Shown piece after piece: positions 7,393-15,986 of a stretch of 32,543 bases of DNA. The notes below the pieces were generated by a model. It had not been told where the DNA came from and did not search any database. It was given only the letters and a program-made list of their open reading frames with translations. A program made the translations under genes and the position numbers. The stretch lies in NCBI RefSeq assembly GCF_000455445.1, contig NZ_HG417090.1:354098-386640 (forward strand), given 5' to 3'. Source of the stretch: Hoylesella timonensis 4401737 = DSM 22865 = JCM 15640. GTDB taxonomy: Bacteria > Bacteroidota > Bacteroidia > Bacteroidales > Bacteroidaceae. The stretch's first letter is position 1. Every line of letters begins with the position of its first letter.

Positions 7393-7659
7393 CTACTCGC
7401 AAATGCCCGCTTCTATCCATCGCTGTATTAACACTTCAACATCTTTGCGTGCAGTAGAAGCGTCCACATCATATTCGTCCATGAGAAGGTTGACTAAATC
7501 GTCCATCGTAAATTCACGGTTTTGAATCTTCTCCCATAGATAGGCAGCCGAATCATTCATGCCTACGATGTGTGTGAAATCAATATTTTCTTTACCCTCT
7601 GCTGTGAGGATTTGCTCTCCACATATGTTACGGAGTTGGAAACCTGGTTTTGTTCTCAT
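7393..7659 (-). CDS. PqqD-family peptide-binding protein
   Basis: An 88-aa protein of the PqqD family, a winged-helix RiPP recognition domain that binds leader peptides and presents them to modifying enzymes. Typical features are the N-terminal strands (GFQLRNICGEQILTAEG), the NDSAAYLWEKIQ segment, FTMDDLVNLLMDEYDVD and the final helix ARKDVEVLIQRWIEAGI. It is the last gene of a minus-strand group with an S26-peptidase-like and an HPr-kinase-like gene, 32 nt after the former. This is the layout seen in several lasso-peptide-like and other peptide-maturation loci. No precursor or cyclase gene was found beside it, so its partner is unknown. Confidence 0.88.
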   Translation of the reverse strand: MRTKPGFQLRNICGEQILTAEGKENIDFTHIVGMNDSAAYLWEKIQNREFTMDDLVNLLMDEYDVDASTARKDVEVLIQRWIEAGICE

Positions 7660-7691
7660 ATTTTAGTTTTGCTTGTTGCTTATTTAATGAT

Positions 7692-8216
7692 TTATAATGG
7701 TCCAAAATAGCGAACCCATATTCTGTAAGCCGCTAAGAGATAGCGACGAATAGGGTAGAGTGCCATCCATATTTTTGAATAAATTCTGAACTTCAGTCCA
7801 TTGGTGGCATCGAGTTGAGTGCGACCTTTGCGATAGAAACCCAAAAGGAAACCCTTGAGTTGGTCAACAGTGCAGTGTTCTACACCTATGTTTCCATCCC
7901 CTCGCAAGGTTACTTGTGCGCCATTCATTTTTATGATACGGTGGATGACATAAGTCCATTTTTGTACTTCTGCCAAGACAACATCGCCCACTTTCCATGG
8001 ACGTGGTGGCTTTCCTATCAATCCCTTGTCGCGTTCGTTTTCCAAAAAAGGCCGCATACTGTAGCCTCTTAGGTCGATAGTCACGGTATGTCCATCTTCA
8101 ATGAGTTTGATGATTTCTGGAATAAAGGCACAGTTAGCAAGGAAGAGCTTTATGGGTGATGTCTTTGGATGTACGGATGGTTGCATGAAATTGGGACGAA
8201 TAGCGGAGTTTGTCAA
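7692..8216 (-). CDS. S24/S26 (signal-peptidase-like) family protein
   Basis: A 174-aa protein with signal-peptidase-type motifs. The presumed nucleophile is S53 in RGYSMRPFL. H92 lies in YVIHRII where bacterial signal peptidase I would carry lysine, and D107 lies in LRGDGN. The Ser-His-Asp pattern resembles the archaeal/eukaryotic S26B branch more than bacterial LepB. The C-terminus is hydrophobic and aromatic with many basic residues (about 141-174) and may associate with the membrane. It sits between the HPr-kinase-like gene (14-nt gap) and the PqqD-like gene (32-nt gap), which suggests that all three act on the same peptide or protein. Substrate and actual proteolysis are unproven. Confidence 0.8.
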   Translation of the reverse strand: MTNSAIRPNFMQPSVHPKTSPIKLFLANCAFIPEIIKLIEDGHTVTIDLRGYSMRPFLENERDKGLIGKPPRPWKVGDVVLAEVQKWTYVIHRIIKMNGAQVTLRGDGNIGVEHCTVDQLKGFLLGFYRKGRTQLDATNGLKFRIYSKIWMALYPIRRYLLAAYRIWVRYFGPL

Positions 8217-8230
8217 AATGGTTCACGCTC

Positions 8231-9130
8231 TTATTTTCGAGCAATGGCATGGTTGCATATCTCTGCTGCTTCCCTATTTGGAAGACAGTGCAGTGTATAT
8301 ATCGGTGTCAATTCGATGATACGTGTAACTGTGTTACATACATTATTATTGACATCTTTGTCCCACCGCATGCCAGAGCAGGAAGGGAGCAATATTGCAA
8401 ACGCATTGATGGGCGAGAGGCGTTCGACACTATTGGTCAAAGCCCTGTCGATTTGGGTGATTGCTCCCAGCTTGGCTTTGATGTTTCGATAGCATGGTGT
8501 CTTACCACTCCAAGGAGTTCCATAGATGAAAACTTCATCATCAATGATGCGTATGGCAGGATTGTCATCGTTCATCAGGTCACAACCTTTGAGATAGCGC
8601 AGCCACATGCTTACCTGTGTGCTCTTGCCTGTGCCACTTTTGGCAGTGAAGGCATAGCCATAGCCGTTTTGTCTCACCAATGACGCATGAATCAGTAAGG
8701 TGTTGTATTTGCTGGCTGCATAGGCGAAAGCCATCATGATGGCATTGTTGATGCCATATCTACGCATGTTGTAGTGACCATTGAGGGCGCAATCGAAACG
8801 GTAGAAATGCTTATCTGTCTGTAATAGACAACAGTCACGTTTATTCGTGTTCTTGATGATGAATTGATAGCCACCTCGCTTCAGCTTTTCAACAATGGTG
8901 TCACCGTTGCCAGTCTCAAAGTTTCTAATCAGTTCTTTTTGCTCTTTCTTGGCAGGTTTCAATTCGTCATTGACATAAAGCTCAAGGAGTAACGGTTGAT
9001 CTGCAGAAGGCTTGGGACATTGAAAAGGTAAATAAGAGGGAATCAGCTGGGGACTATTCTTCTGTGAACATTCAAAGTTGATGCTCAAATAGTGGTTGGC
9101 AATGCAATAATAATAGCTTTGATATTTCAT
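8231..9130 (-). CDS. HPr-kinase-like (HprK/PEPCK fold) protein of a PqqD module
   Basis: A 299-aa protein whose C-terminal half resembles the catalytic domain of HPr kinase and ATP-PEP carboxykinase. It has a P-loop AKSGTGKST (residues 163-171) preceded by HASLV, then NDDNPAI (187-193) and GTPWSGKTP. The N-terminal half (1-140) is unrecognised. True HprK phosphorylates HPr in the sugar phosphotransferase system, but no PTS gene is present and the HprK N-terminal domain is absent. Related stand-alone kinases in lasso-peptide clusters phosphorylate a peptide serine, so peptide tailoring is a reasonable inference from the S26-like and PqqD-like neighbours. Automated annotation may label such genes as PEP carboxykinase. 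Confidence 0.8.
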   Translation of the reverse strand: MKYQSYYYCIANHYLSINFECSQKNSPQLIPSYLPFQCPKPSADQPLLLELYVNDELKPAKKEQKELIRNFETGNGDTIVEKLKRGGYQFIIKNTNKRDCCLLQTDKHFYRFDCALNGHYNMRRYGINNAIMMAFAYAASKYNTLLIHASLVRQNGYGYAFTAKSGTGKSTQVSMWLRYLKGCDLMNDDNPAIRIIDDEVFIYGTPWSGKTPCYRNIKAKLGAITQIDRALTNSVERLSPINAFAILLPSCSGMRWDKDVNNNVCNTVTRIIELTPIYTLHCLPNREAAEICNHAIARK

Positions 9131-9226
9131 CCGTCAAATGAGTGGTTCAGTGTGAAAGAAAGACTCAATGATGCCACTATCGTTTCGTGTCATCATCAAA
9201 GGTCTTGGAAAACTTGTAGAGTCTCC

Positions 9227-9757
9227 CTACTTCGTGGTTTGAGTTGCAGCTTGTCGTGCTGCTTCTTTGCGCTTGCGCTTGGCTTCTTTCTTTGCCTTTT
9301 TTGCTTCTTTCTTTTCGGCTTTCGCCTTTTGTTTAGCTATTTTTTCCCGATTCAAATCGCTTTCTTGTGGCGCGATGCCTTTGTATAGAAAGTCTTGTAG
9401 CGGTATAAATTTGATTTGATACGTGCCTTTTTTCTCGTAACGCTTACGCATCTTTAGATATTTCTTCTCGATATTCTTTTGCTTTTTGGCAAAGGTCGTG
9501 ACGCAAGTGGGGGTAGCAATTCCTTTGGACTTCAAATAGTTCTGAAGTTGATAGGAGTAGTTTTCACGACTAAAGAGAAAATTAGATTTGCCAATATAGG
9601 CAGAGTCAACATATTGTATCTCTGTGAGATACACTGTAGAATCATTAAACGAAGTGGCAAATCCAAAGATGTGCGCCCCCATAGGGCGGTTGTCTGCATG
9701 ACTATTCATTGCGAAAAGGGCGGCAATGAATAGGGGTAGGAGTTTTCTAATGTTCAT
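9227..9757 (-). CDS. Exported hypothetical protein with lysine-rich tail
   Basis: An unrecognised 176-aa protein. It begins with a clear signal peptide (MNIRKLLPLFIAALFAMNSHA), followed by a short globular region with several Tyr/Phe residues (GFATSFNDSTVYLTEIQYVDSAYIG is the start of it). From residue about 135 to the end it is an extremely Lys/Ala/Glu-rich, probably helical tail. The frame is open upstream to 9901, but the signal peptide supports the ATG at 9757. It lies between rpoD and the HPr-kinase-like gene on the same strand, with gaps of 170 and 96 nt. I cannot say whether it belongs to the peptide-maturation module; the basic tail might bind nucleic acid, polyanions or the envelope. 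Confidence 0.75.
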   Translation of the reverse strand: MNIRKLLPLFIAALFAMNSHADNRPMGAHIFGFATSFNDSTVYLTEIQYVDSAYIGKSNFLFSRENYSYQLQNYLKSKGIATPTCVTTFAKKQKNIEKKYLKMRKRYEKKGTYQIKFIPLQDFLYKGIAPQESDLNREKIAKQKAKAEKKEAKKAKKEAKRKRKEAARQAATQTTK

Positions 9758-9927
9758 TATTGTTGTTACGTTGAATGGGAGCGTGCCTTCTATCATTTCC
9801 CTTTTAGCAGTTTGTTGCATCGCTCGAGCGTGCCTGTCTGCCTCTAAAGGGTTGTTGTTATGATAAAGTTTTCTCGCAGGCTCCGTTACTTGATTATCCA
9901 TTTGTTGCAGGATAGCACTGACAATCC

Positions 9928-10791
9928 TTATCTTCCTAAATACGATTTGAGTTGTTTGTTTTTTGTATTCTTACGAAGTTTTCGCAATGCCTTTTCCCTT
10001 ATTTGCCTTACTCGTTCACGTGTAAGTCCGTAGCGGTCGCCAATTTCCTCGAGAGTCATCTCGGGTTGGTTGATGCCATAGAAGCATTCAATCACGTTAC
10101 GTTCGCGTTCGTTCAGGGTATGCAGTGCGTCCGCAATTTCTTTTCTAAGCGATTCCATCACCAACTCATTGTCCGCCATGGGGATATCGCTGTCTGGCAG
10201 AACGTCTATCAGACTATTGTCGTCGCCATCCGAGAATGGAGCGTCTACCGAGACGTGCTTCCCATTGGCTTTCATTGCGTCGATGACTTTGTCCTCTGGG
10301 ATATCAATTCTTTCGGCAATTTCACTCGAATTGGGACGTCGCTCAAACTCTTGTTCAAATTTATTTTGTAGCTGATTGATTTTGTTCACCGAGCCAACCT
10401 GATTTAGAGGCAGTCGAACGATGCGACTTTGCTCGGCAATTGCTTGCAAAATGCTTTGTCGAATCCACCAAACAGCGTAAGAGATGAATTTGAAACCTCG
10501 AGTCTCGTCGAACTTCTCTGCCGCTTTGATGAGCCCTAAGTTGCCTTCGTTGATAAGGTCGGGCAAGCTAAGACCTTGGTTCTGATATTGTTTGGCAACC
10601 GACACCACAAACCTCAAGTTGGCTTTTGTCAGTTTGTCAAGGGCTTTTCTATCGCCTTTTTTGATGCGCTGTGCCAACTCTATTTCTTCTTCGGTCGAGA
10701 GCAAGTCCTCACGTCCAATCTCTTGGAGATACTTGTCCAAGGCAGCACTCTCTCGGTTGGTAATGGATTTTGTGATTTTCAGTTGTCTCAT
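9928..10791 (-). CDS. rpoD: Primary sigma factor of the Bacteroidetes type
   Basis: A 287-aa sigma-70 protein that directs RNA polymerase to housekeeping promoters. It lacks region 1.1, as is characteristic of Bacteroidetes primary sigma factors. Region 1.2 is [16 protein letters not shown]. Region 2 contains [36 protein letters not shown] and [22 protein letters not shown]. Region 3 follows, and region 4.2 is [29 protein letters not shown]. The frame is open to 10851, but a full consensus promoter at 10821-10852 lies inside that extension, so the ATG at 10791 is chosen. This sigma factor should recognise the TTTG/TAnnTTTG promoters found throughout the window, including its own. Confidence 0.96.
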   Translation of the reverse strand: MRQLKITKSITNRESAALDKYLQEIGREDLLSTEEEIELAQRIKKGDRKALDKLTKANLRFVVSVAKQYQNQGLSLPDLINEGNLGLIKAAEKFDETRGFKFISYAVWWIRQSILQAIAEQSRIVRLPLNQVGSVNKINQLQNKFEQEFERRPNSSEIAERIDIPEDKVIDAMKANGKHVSVDAPFSDGDDNSLIDVLPDSDIPMADNELVMESLRKEIADALHTLNERERNVIECFYGINQPEMTLEEIGDRYGLTRERVRQIREKALRKLRKNTKNKQLKSYLGR

Positions 10792-10820
10792 TTTAGCCTG
10801 AACCAATTTGATGGTTGTTG

Positions 10821-10852
10821 CAAATGTAATGGTTTTTGTGTAACTGAACAAA
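10821..10852 (-). promoter_or_regulatory. Consensus promoter of rpoD
   Basis: On the minus strand TTTG (10852 to 10849), 20 nt, then TACATTTG (10828 to 10821). This is a full consensus match about 30 nt upstream of the chosen ATG, and it excludes the longer reading frame. It implies that the factor transcribes its own gene. Confidence 0.75.
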
Positions 10853-10914
10853 TTTTAGTCATAAAAAGTATGTTCCTCGCACACCAACCTTTTGCACTTG
10901 TCCTTTCTTTGTTT

Positions 10915-11946
10915 TTACCGTGTAATCTCACCAGCTATCGAGCGGTTCATTTCTTGGCTAATGATTTGTGGGTCATCGTACTTCCCTTGCAGGAACATCA
11001 GTTTGGTAATCGCAGCCTCTACCGTACTGTCGTATCCGCTAATGACACCAGCATTTTTCAGTTGATAGCCTGTATCGTAGCGCGTCATCTCTACATAACC
11101 CGAGATACACTGACTGATGTTCACCACGATAATGCCACGGTTGGACGCTTCGCGCAACAGTTGTGTGAGTCCGTTTCGTTGAGGGGCGTTCCCACTTCCG
11201 TAGCTTCGCATGATGATGCCTCGCAAGGTGGGGACTTGCAGGATAGGTTTGAAGATTTCTTCTTCCAAGCCTGGGAACAACGAGAACACCATTACATGTG
11301 AATCGAGTTGTGTATGCGGCACCATTGGTTTTGAGTAGTCGGGCTTTAAGATGTGATGTTCTTGAAAATTGAAGTTCACTCCTGCATTGCACAAGTGAGG
11401 AAAGTTGAAGGACTCAAAAGCATCCAAACCATCGGCATTCTGTTTGGTACTTCGATTACCCCGTAGTAGTCTGCCGCTAAAGTATATGCATACCTCTGGC
11501 ACCATAGCGGTTCCGTCTTCATGATGTGCTGATGCCAATTCAAGGCTCGATAGCAGATTTTCTTTACCATCCGTTCTTAGTTCACCGATGGGTAGCTGAC
11601 TTCCTGTAAGAATGACAGGCTTGGTCAGGTTTTCAAGCATGAACGAAAGCGCCGACGCCGTGTACGACATAGTGTCTGTACCATGCAGAATCACAAAGCC
11701 GTCATACTTGTTGTAATTTTCGCTGATAATGTTGACTAACTTTGCCCACATGGTTGGATCCATGTCACTGGAGTCGATGGGTGGGTCAAACTGATAAATT
11801 CCTACATCGGTTTGTAACAAATCAAACTCTGGCACGTTCTCCACGAGGTGACGAAAGTCGAGGGGTTCCAATGCGCCTGTCTGTGCGTTCTTGCCCATGC
11901 CAATAGTACCACCGGTGTAAATGAGCAATACTTTGTTTGTTCTCAT
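10915..11946 (-). CDS. ansA: Type I (cytoplasmic) L-asparaginase
   Basis: A 343-aa asparaginase that hydrolyses asparagine to aspartate and ammonia. Both catalytic threonine motifs are visible: TGGTIGMG near the N-terminus and HGTDTMSYTAS about residues 85-95. ILTGSQLPI and the C-terminal IRSYGSGNAP-like segment (IIMRSYGSGNAP) also fit the family. No signal peptide is present, which points to the cytoplasmic type I branch. It begins 26 nt after the rlmD stop on the same strand and is probably cotranscribed with it. No strong terminator is visible in the 120 nt between its stop and rpoD. Confidence 0.95.
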   Translation of the reverse strand: MRTNKVLLIYTGGTIGMGKNAQTGALEPLDFRHLVENVPEFDLLQTDVGIYQFDPPIDSSDMDPTMWAKLVNIISENYNKYDGFVILHGTDTMSYTASALSFMLENLTKPVILTGSQLPIGELRTDGKENLLSSLELASAHHEDGTAMVPEVCIYFSGRLLRGNRSTKQNADGLDAFESFNFPHLCNAGVNFNFQEHHILKPDYSKPMVPHTQLDSHVMVFSLFPGLEEEIFKPILQVPTLRGIIMRSYGSGNAPQRNGLTQLLREASNRGIIVVNISQCISGYVEMTRYDTGYQLKNAGVISGYDSTVEAAITKLMFLQGKYDDPQIISQEMNRSIAGEITR

Positions 11947-11972
11947 ATTCTTAGATTTATATTAGGTGTGTG

Positions 11973-13391
11973 TTATCGTTGCTCTAACAGTACCACATTT
12001 TCCACGTGTGGCGTGTGTGGAAACATATCTACTGGCTGCACCGCCTCAACTCGATACTGTTCGTTCAGCACTTCCAAGTCGCGCGCTTGCGTGGCAGGGT
12101 TACAGCTTACATAGACAATACGCTTGGGGGCAGCTCTCAAAATGGTTTGTATCACGTCAGGGTGCATTCCTGCTCGTGGTGGATCGGTGATGATGACGTC
12201 GGGTTTTCCATGCTGCTTCACGAATTCATCGGTCAGGATGTCCTTCATGTCTCCAGCATAAAACAAGGTATTCTCAATGCCATTGCACTTCGAGTTCGCC
12301 TTGGCGTCGGCAATAGCATCCTCCACATATTCAATGCCAATTACCTGTTGGGCATGGCGTGCCACGAAGTTGGCTATCGTACCAGTGCCGGTATACAAGT
12401 CGTACACCAACTCTTTTCCTGTGAGTTGCGCCAGTTGGCGTGCCACTTCATAGAGGTGAAAAGCCTGCTGGGTATTGGTTTGGTAGAAACTTTTGGCTGC
12501 TACCTTGAACTGTAGCTTGTCCATCATCTCCGTGATGTGGTCTTTGCCTTTGAACACTTCTACCGTTTGGTCGCTGAAGGTGTCGTTGCATTTTTGGTTG
12601 TTCACATAGAGTAGCGACGTAATTTGTGGGAAGCGGTCGCCGATGTGCTGCAACAAGTCATGTGCTCGTTGCTCATCTCCTTGCTCTTGGAACTTGAATT
12701 GCACGAGCACCATCCACTCTCCTGTGCTGGAATTGCGAATCATTATATCTCGCAAGAGACCAGTCTGTTCCCTTACATCAAAAAAACTGATGCCATTGTT
12801 CAAGGCATAGTCGCGAATCTCATTTCTGATTTGGTTGCAAAGGTCATCCATGAGCCAGCATTTCTCGATAGGATAAATCTTGTCGAAGGCGCCTGTGATG
12901 TGAAAACCAATGGCGTTTTTGTGGTCAAGTTGTACACCACTGTTCACTTCTTCCTTGGTGAGCCACCGCTTGTTGGAACAGCTAAACTCTAACTTGTTGC
13001 GGTATTCGTAGATTTTTTCAGACCCCAAGATAGGGCGAAAGTCGGGCAATTCCACCTTTCCAATGCGTGTCAGCTGGTCGTGTACCTGCTTCTGTTTCGC
13101 CTTAAGCTGGTCCTCATACGGCAAATTTTGCCATTTGCACCCGCCACAAATGCCAAAGTGTTGGCACACGGGTTCTGCTCTACGCTCACTATATTTTATA
13201 AATCGCACCACCTCTGCTTCACAATAGTGATGCTTTTTCTTACGTACTTGCAGGTCGACAACATCGCCCGGAACGGCAAAGGGAACAAAGACCACCATGT
13301 CATTGACACGTGCCAGTGATTTGCCCTCAGCAGCCACATCTGTGATGGTTACTCCTTCGAGGATGGGTAATGGTTTCTTTTTTCTTGACAT
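11973..13391 (-). CDS. rlmD: 23S rRNA (uracil-5-)-methyltransferase, RlmD/RumA type
   Basis: A 472-aa SAM-dependent RNA methyltransferase. An N-terminal TRAM RNA-binding domain (about 1-65) is followed by iron-sulfur cysteines in CQHFGICGGCKWQNL (C-x5-C-x2-C, as in RumA). The methyltransferase domain has DLYTGTGTIANFVA (SAM loop), VIITDPPRAGMHP and the catalytic cysteine in VYVSCNPATQARDL. The family methylates U1939 of 23S rRNA; some Bacteroidota paralogues may target other uracils, so the exact site is inferred. It is the first gene of a two-gene unit with ansA. The 886-nt upstream gap holds a structured repeat; no convincing promoter was identified directly ahead of the gene. Confidence 0.93.
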   Translation of the reverse strand: MSRKKKPLPILEGVTITDVAAEGKSLARVNDMVVFVPFAVPGDVVDLQVRKKKHHYCEAEVVRFIKYSERRAEPVCQHFGICGGCKWQNLPYEDQLKAKQKQVHDQLTRIGKVELPDFRPILGSEKIYEYRNKLEFSCSNKRWLTKEEVNSGVQLDHKNAIGFHITGAFDKIYPIEKCWLMDDLCNQIRNEIRDYALNNGISFFDVREQTGLLRDIMIRNSSTGEWMVLVQFKFQEQGDEQRAHDLLQHIGDRFPQITSLLYVNNQKCNDTFSDQTVEVFKGKDHITEMMDKLQFKVAAKSFYQTNTQQAFHLYEVARQLAQLTGKELVYDLYTGTGTIANFVARHAQQVIGIEYVEDAIADAKANSKCNGIENTLFYAGDMKDILTDEFVKQHGKPDVIITDPPRAGMHPDVIQTILRAAPKRIVYVSCNPATQARDLEVLNEQYRVEAVQPVDMFPHTPHVENVVLLEQR

Positions 13392-13643
13392 CTTGCTTTT
13401 TTGAGCAGGTAAAATTACAGCAAATTCAGTAAATTACCAAACAATTGGGCAGGTTTCTATGCGAATGTGGAAGAAATGTGGAATTTGAGACACGCCTCCT
13501 TTATTGAAGAGCGGCTGCTGATAGAGAGAAACCGTCTTTGTTCTTTGGTTTCAACCCGCTATCTAATGACATTTTATCTCTGAGCCGTTCCTGTTTTTGC
13601 CAGCCCAATTATCATACCATCAAAGCGTTACTTTTTTGCTATT
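13392..13643. other. Intergenic stretch without recognised features
   Basis: Upstream flank of rlmD up to the beginning of the structured repeat. No ORF of note and no full promoter match is seen. A TATTTTTG motif just beyond it (13640-13647, plus strand) fits the -7 pattern but lacks a -33 element and is not conserved in the second copy of the repeat. Confidence 0.5.
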
Positions 13644-13660
13644 TTTGGTAAACATGTGCT

Positions 13661-14060
13661 CTTGCTTTTGTCCTATCATTTTACCAAAAAACGGTCATCT
13701 AAAATCAGCAAAATAGAAAAAATCAATAGGCAAATGCCCAACAAAAAAGGGCTGATTTTCGAAAAATAAACGTCTCTTGAAATTAAAACAATGATTTAAT
13801 GAGCTTAGAAACACGCTTTAGAGCTGTTATTCACATGACCTACGAGCCTTAAAGCATGCAAATAGTCAGCCTATCTCAATACTTTAACAGCTGTGAAATG
13901 ATAAAAATGGGAACAAACGAAAGTGATTTAATCGTAACATATTATGTAACAACAGATTATGAAACTTTCTCAAAATTAGCGTATTTGCGACCAACTTTAC
14001 TGTTGATGGATTTTACGAGAGTTTTGAGAGGCTCTTTGTAAAGAAAATTCAGCATTTATT
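13661..14060 (+). repeat. Structured intergenic repeat, copy A (possible ncRNA)
   Basis: This stretch aligns gap-free with 22351-22750 at about 303 of 400 identical positions by hand count. Weak similarity may begin near 13644. Conservation is patchy, with blocks such as TTTTACCAAAAAACGG, GGGCTGATTTTC and GTATTTGCGACCAACTTT. Three hairpins are shared with copy B: 13698-13709/13751-13762, 13782-13787/13795-13800 and 13968-13983/14014-14029. Each keeps pairing in copy B through at least one compensatory change. T-G pairs on this strand suggest rightward transcription. No reading frame is conserved between the copies. The element could be a structured RNA, an RNA-like mobile repeat or a DNA hairpin element; its family is unknown to me. 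Confidence 0.75.
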
Positions 14061-14154
14061 TTTCTTTCTTGCCACGTATTACCGACCTGTGCTGAGGATA
14101 TTTTTCGATGTAAAAATATGATTCTTCAAGGAACGAACTGTAAGTGGAAGAAAC

Positions 14155-14200
14155 GGCAAATAAGGAAAGAAATCGCCAGTCTCTTGTAGAAACTGGCGAT
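14155..14200 (-). terminator. Rho-independent terminator of the fumarase transcript
   Basis: Nine-bp arms ATCGCCAGT (14172-14180) and ACTGGCGAT (14192-14200) enclose an 11-nt loop. On the minus strand a T-rich tail (TTCTTTCCTTATTT-like) follows. It lies about 80 nt past the fumarase stop codon. In the plus direction no T-tract follows. Confidence 0.75.
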
Positions 14201-14277
14201 GATTGACTGCCAAGTATAGATGCTAAATGAATCCTAACCGTGGCAATAGACTTACTTCTTGTGTTGCTCAATATGTG

Positions 14278-15927
14278 CTATTTGTTGCAGCAGGGCGTCC
14301 AAGGTTTCAGTTGTTTGAAGAAATCATTTCCCTTGTCGTCTACTAAGATGAAAGCAGGGAAGTCGACTACGTCAATTTTCCAAATGGCTTCCATGCCGAG
14401 TTCTGGATATTCCACGCACTCAATGCTCTTAATAGAGTTCATCGACAGCACAGCAGCAGGACCGCCAATGCTACCCAAATAGAAACCTCCGTGCTTTTGA
14501 CAAGCATCGGTCACCACTTGTGTGCGGTTGCCTTTGGCAATCATTACCATCGAACCGCCATGATCTTGGAACTCGTCTACATAAGGGTCCATACGGTTTG
14601 CGGTAGTAGGACCCATACTGCCACAAGGCATTCCCTCCGGAGTCTTCGCCGGACCAGCATAGAGAATAGGGTGGTTCTTGAAGTATTCGGGCAACTCTTC
14701 GCCTGCATCGAGACGTGCTTTGAGCTTGGCATGTGCGATGTCGCGTGCCACGATGATAGTACCGTTGAGACTCACACGTGTAGATACGGGATATTGTGAC
14801 AGCTCTTTGCAGATGTCTGCCATGGGTTGGTTGAGGTTGATTTTCACCACATCGCCTTCACCAGCTTGACGTAATTCCTCTGGAATGAGTGAACCGGGAT
14901 TTTCGTCCAACTTCTCAATCCACAAACCCTCTTTGTTAATCTTGGCTTTGATGTTGCGGTCTGCCGAACAACTGACGCCCATTCCGATGGGACATGATGC
15001 TCCATGGCGTGGCAAGCGTACCACCCGAATGTCGTGAGCCATGTATTTACCACCAAACTGAGCACCCAGTCCAATCTTGTGTGCTTCTTCTAAAAGTTCC
15101 TTCTCCAGTGCTACATCGCGGAAAGCACGTCCTGTCTCATCTCCCGAGGTGGGCAGGTTGTCATAATAATGAGTAGACGCCAACTTCACGGTGAGCAGGT
15201 TTTTTTCTGCCGAGGTGCCTCCGATGACGAATGCAATGTGGTAAGGAGGACAAGCAGCTGTACCCAATGATTTCATTTTCTCTACCAAGAAAGGAACCAA
15301 GGTGCCAGGGTTTTGGATAATGGCTTTGGTCATTTGGTACAGATAGGTCTTGTTGGCAGAGCCACCTCCCTTAGTAACAAACAAGAATTTGTATTCCATT
15401 CCCTCGGTTGCCTCTAAGTCAATCTGTGCAGGAAGGTTGCATCTGGTGTTCACCTCGTCGTACATATTGAGGGGTGCATTCTGTGAGTAACGCAGGTTGT
15501 CTTGTGTGTAGGTGTTGTAAACGCCAAGAGAGATGGCTTTTTCATCGCAAAAGCCCGTCCATACCTGTTGTCCCTTTTCACCGTGAACAATAGCCGTACC
15601 CGTGTCTTGGCAAAGTGGCAGTTTGCCTTTTGATGCTACTTCTGCATTGCGCAAGAAGGAGAGTGCCACATACTTGTCATTGTCCGACGCTTCTGGGTCG
15701 GTTAAAATCTTCGCTACTTGTTCGTTGTGAGTGCGACGCAACATGAAACTCACATTGTGAAAGGCTTGTTGGGTGAGCATGGTTAAAGCTTCTGGGGTAA
15801 CCTTTAGAATGGGTTTGCCCTCAAATTCGCCCACCGATACGCCATCGTTAGTCAGTAAATAGTACTCTGTGTCATCCTTGCCCATCTGAAACATGGGCGC
15901 ATACTTGAAATCAGGTGTTTTTGCCAT
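14278..15927 (-). CDS. Class I fumarate hydratase (4Fe-4S)
   Basis: A 549-aa oxygen-sensitive fumarase that interconverts fumarate and malate, central to the TCA cycle and the reductive branch of anaerobic Bacteroidota. The N-terminal Fe-S domain contains C106 in [10 protein letters not shown], then [25 protein letters not shown] and [20 protein letters not shown]. The C-terminal domain includes [34 protein letters not shown] residues (long stretch from about 435) and the final CNK. Single-chain length fits FumA/FumB rather than the two-subunit type. It lies 59 nt after the M16 peptidase gene on the same strand, with its own downstream terminator. I cannot distinguish FumA from FumB naming. 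Confidence 0.96.
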   Translation of the reverse strand: MAKTPDFKYAPMFQMGKDDTEYYLLTNDGVSVGEFEGKPILKVTPEALTMLTQQAFHNVSFMLRRTHNEQVAKILTDPEASDNDKYVALSFLRNAEVASKGKLPLCQDTGTAIVHGEKGQQVWTGFCDEKAISLGVYNTYTQDNLRYSQNAPLNMYDEVNTRCNLPAQIDLEATEGMEYKFLFVTKGGGSANKTYLYQMTKAIIQNPGTLVPFLVEKMKSLGTAACPPYHIAFVIGGTSAEKNLLTVKLASTHYYDNLPTSGDETGRAFRDVALEKELLEEAHKIGLGAQFGGKYMAHDIRVVRLPRHGASCPIGMGVSCSADRNIKAKINKEGLWIEKLDENPGSLIPEELRQAGEGDVVKINLNQPMADICKELSQYPVSTRVSLNGTIIVARDIAHAKLKARLDAGEELPEYFKNHPILYAGPAKTPEGMPCGSMGPTTANRMDPYVDEFQDHGGSMVMIAKGNRTQVVTDACQKHGGFYLGSIGGPAAVLSMNSIKSIECVEYPELGMEAIWKIDVVDFPAFILVDDKGNDFFKQLKPWTPCCNK

Positions 15928-15986
15928 AATGTTTTTTTGTTATGTTTTATAGAGTTATTTGTTATTGCTTATTCTGTGATGTTTGT

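Noticed and set aside
8231..9130. True HPr kinase/phosphorylase or PEP carboxykinase
   Set aside because: The HprK N-terminal domain and PTS genes are absent, length and motifs do not fit PEPCK, and the context is a PqqD module.
9758..9901. N-terminal extension of the lysine-rich exported protein
   Set aside because: It would place 48 residues before a clear signal peptide.
13856..14041. A 61-aa plus-strand ORF inside repeat copy A
   Set aside because: The aligned frame in copy B is stopped after 13 codons, substitutions show no codon pattern and hairpin pairing explains the conservation better.
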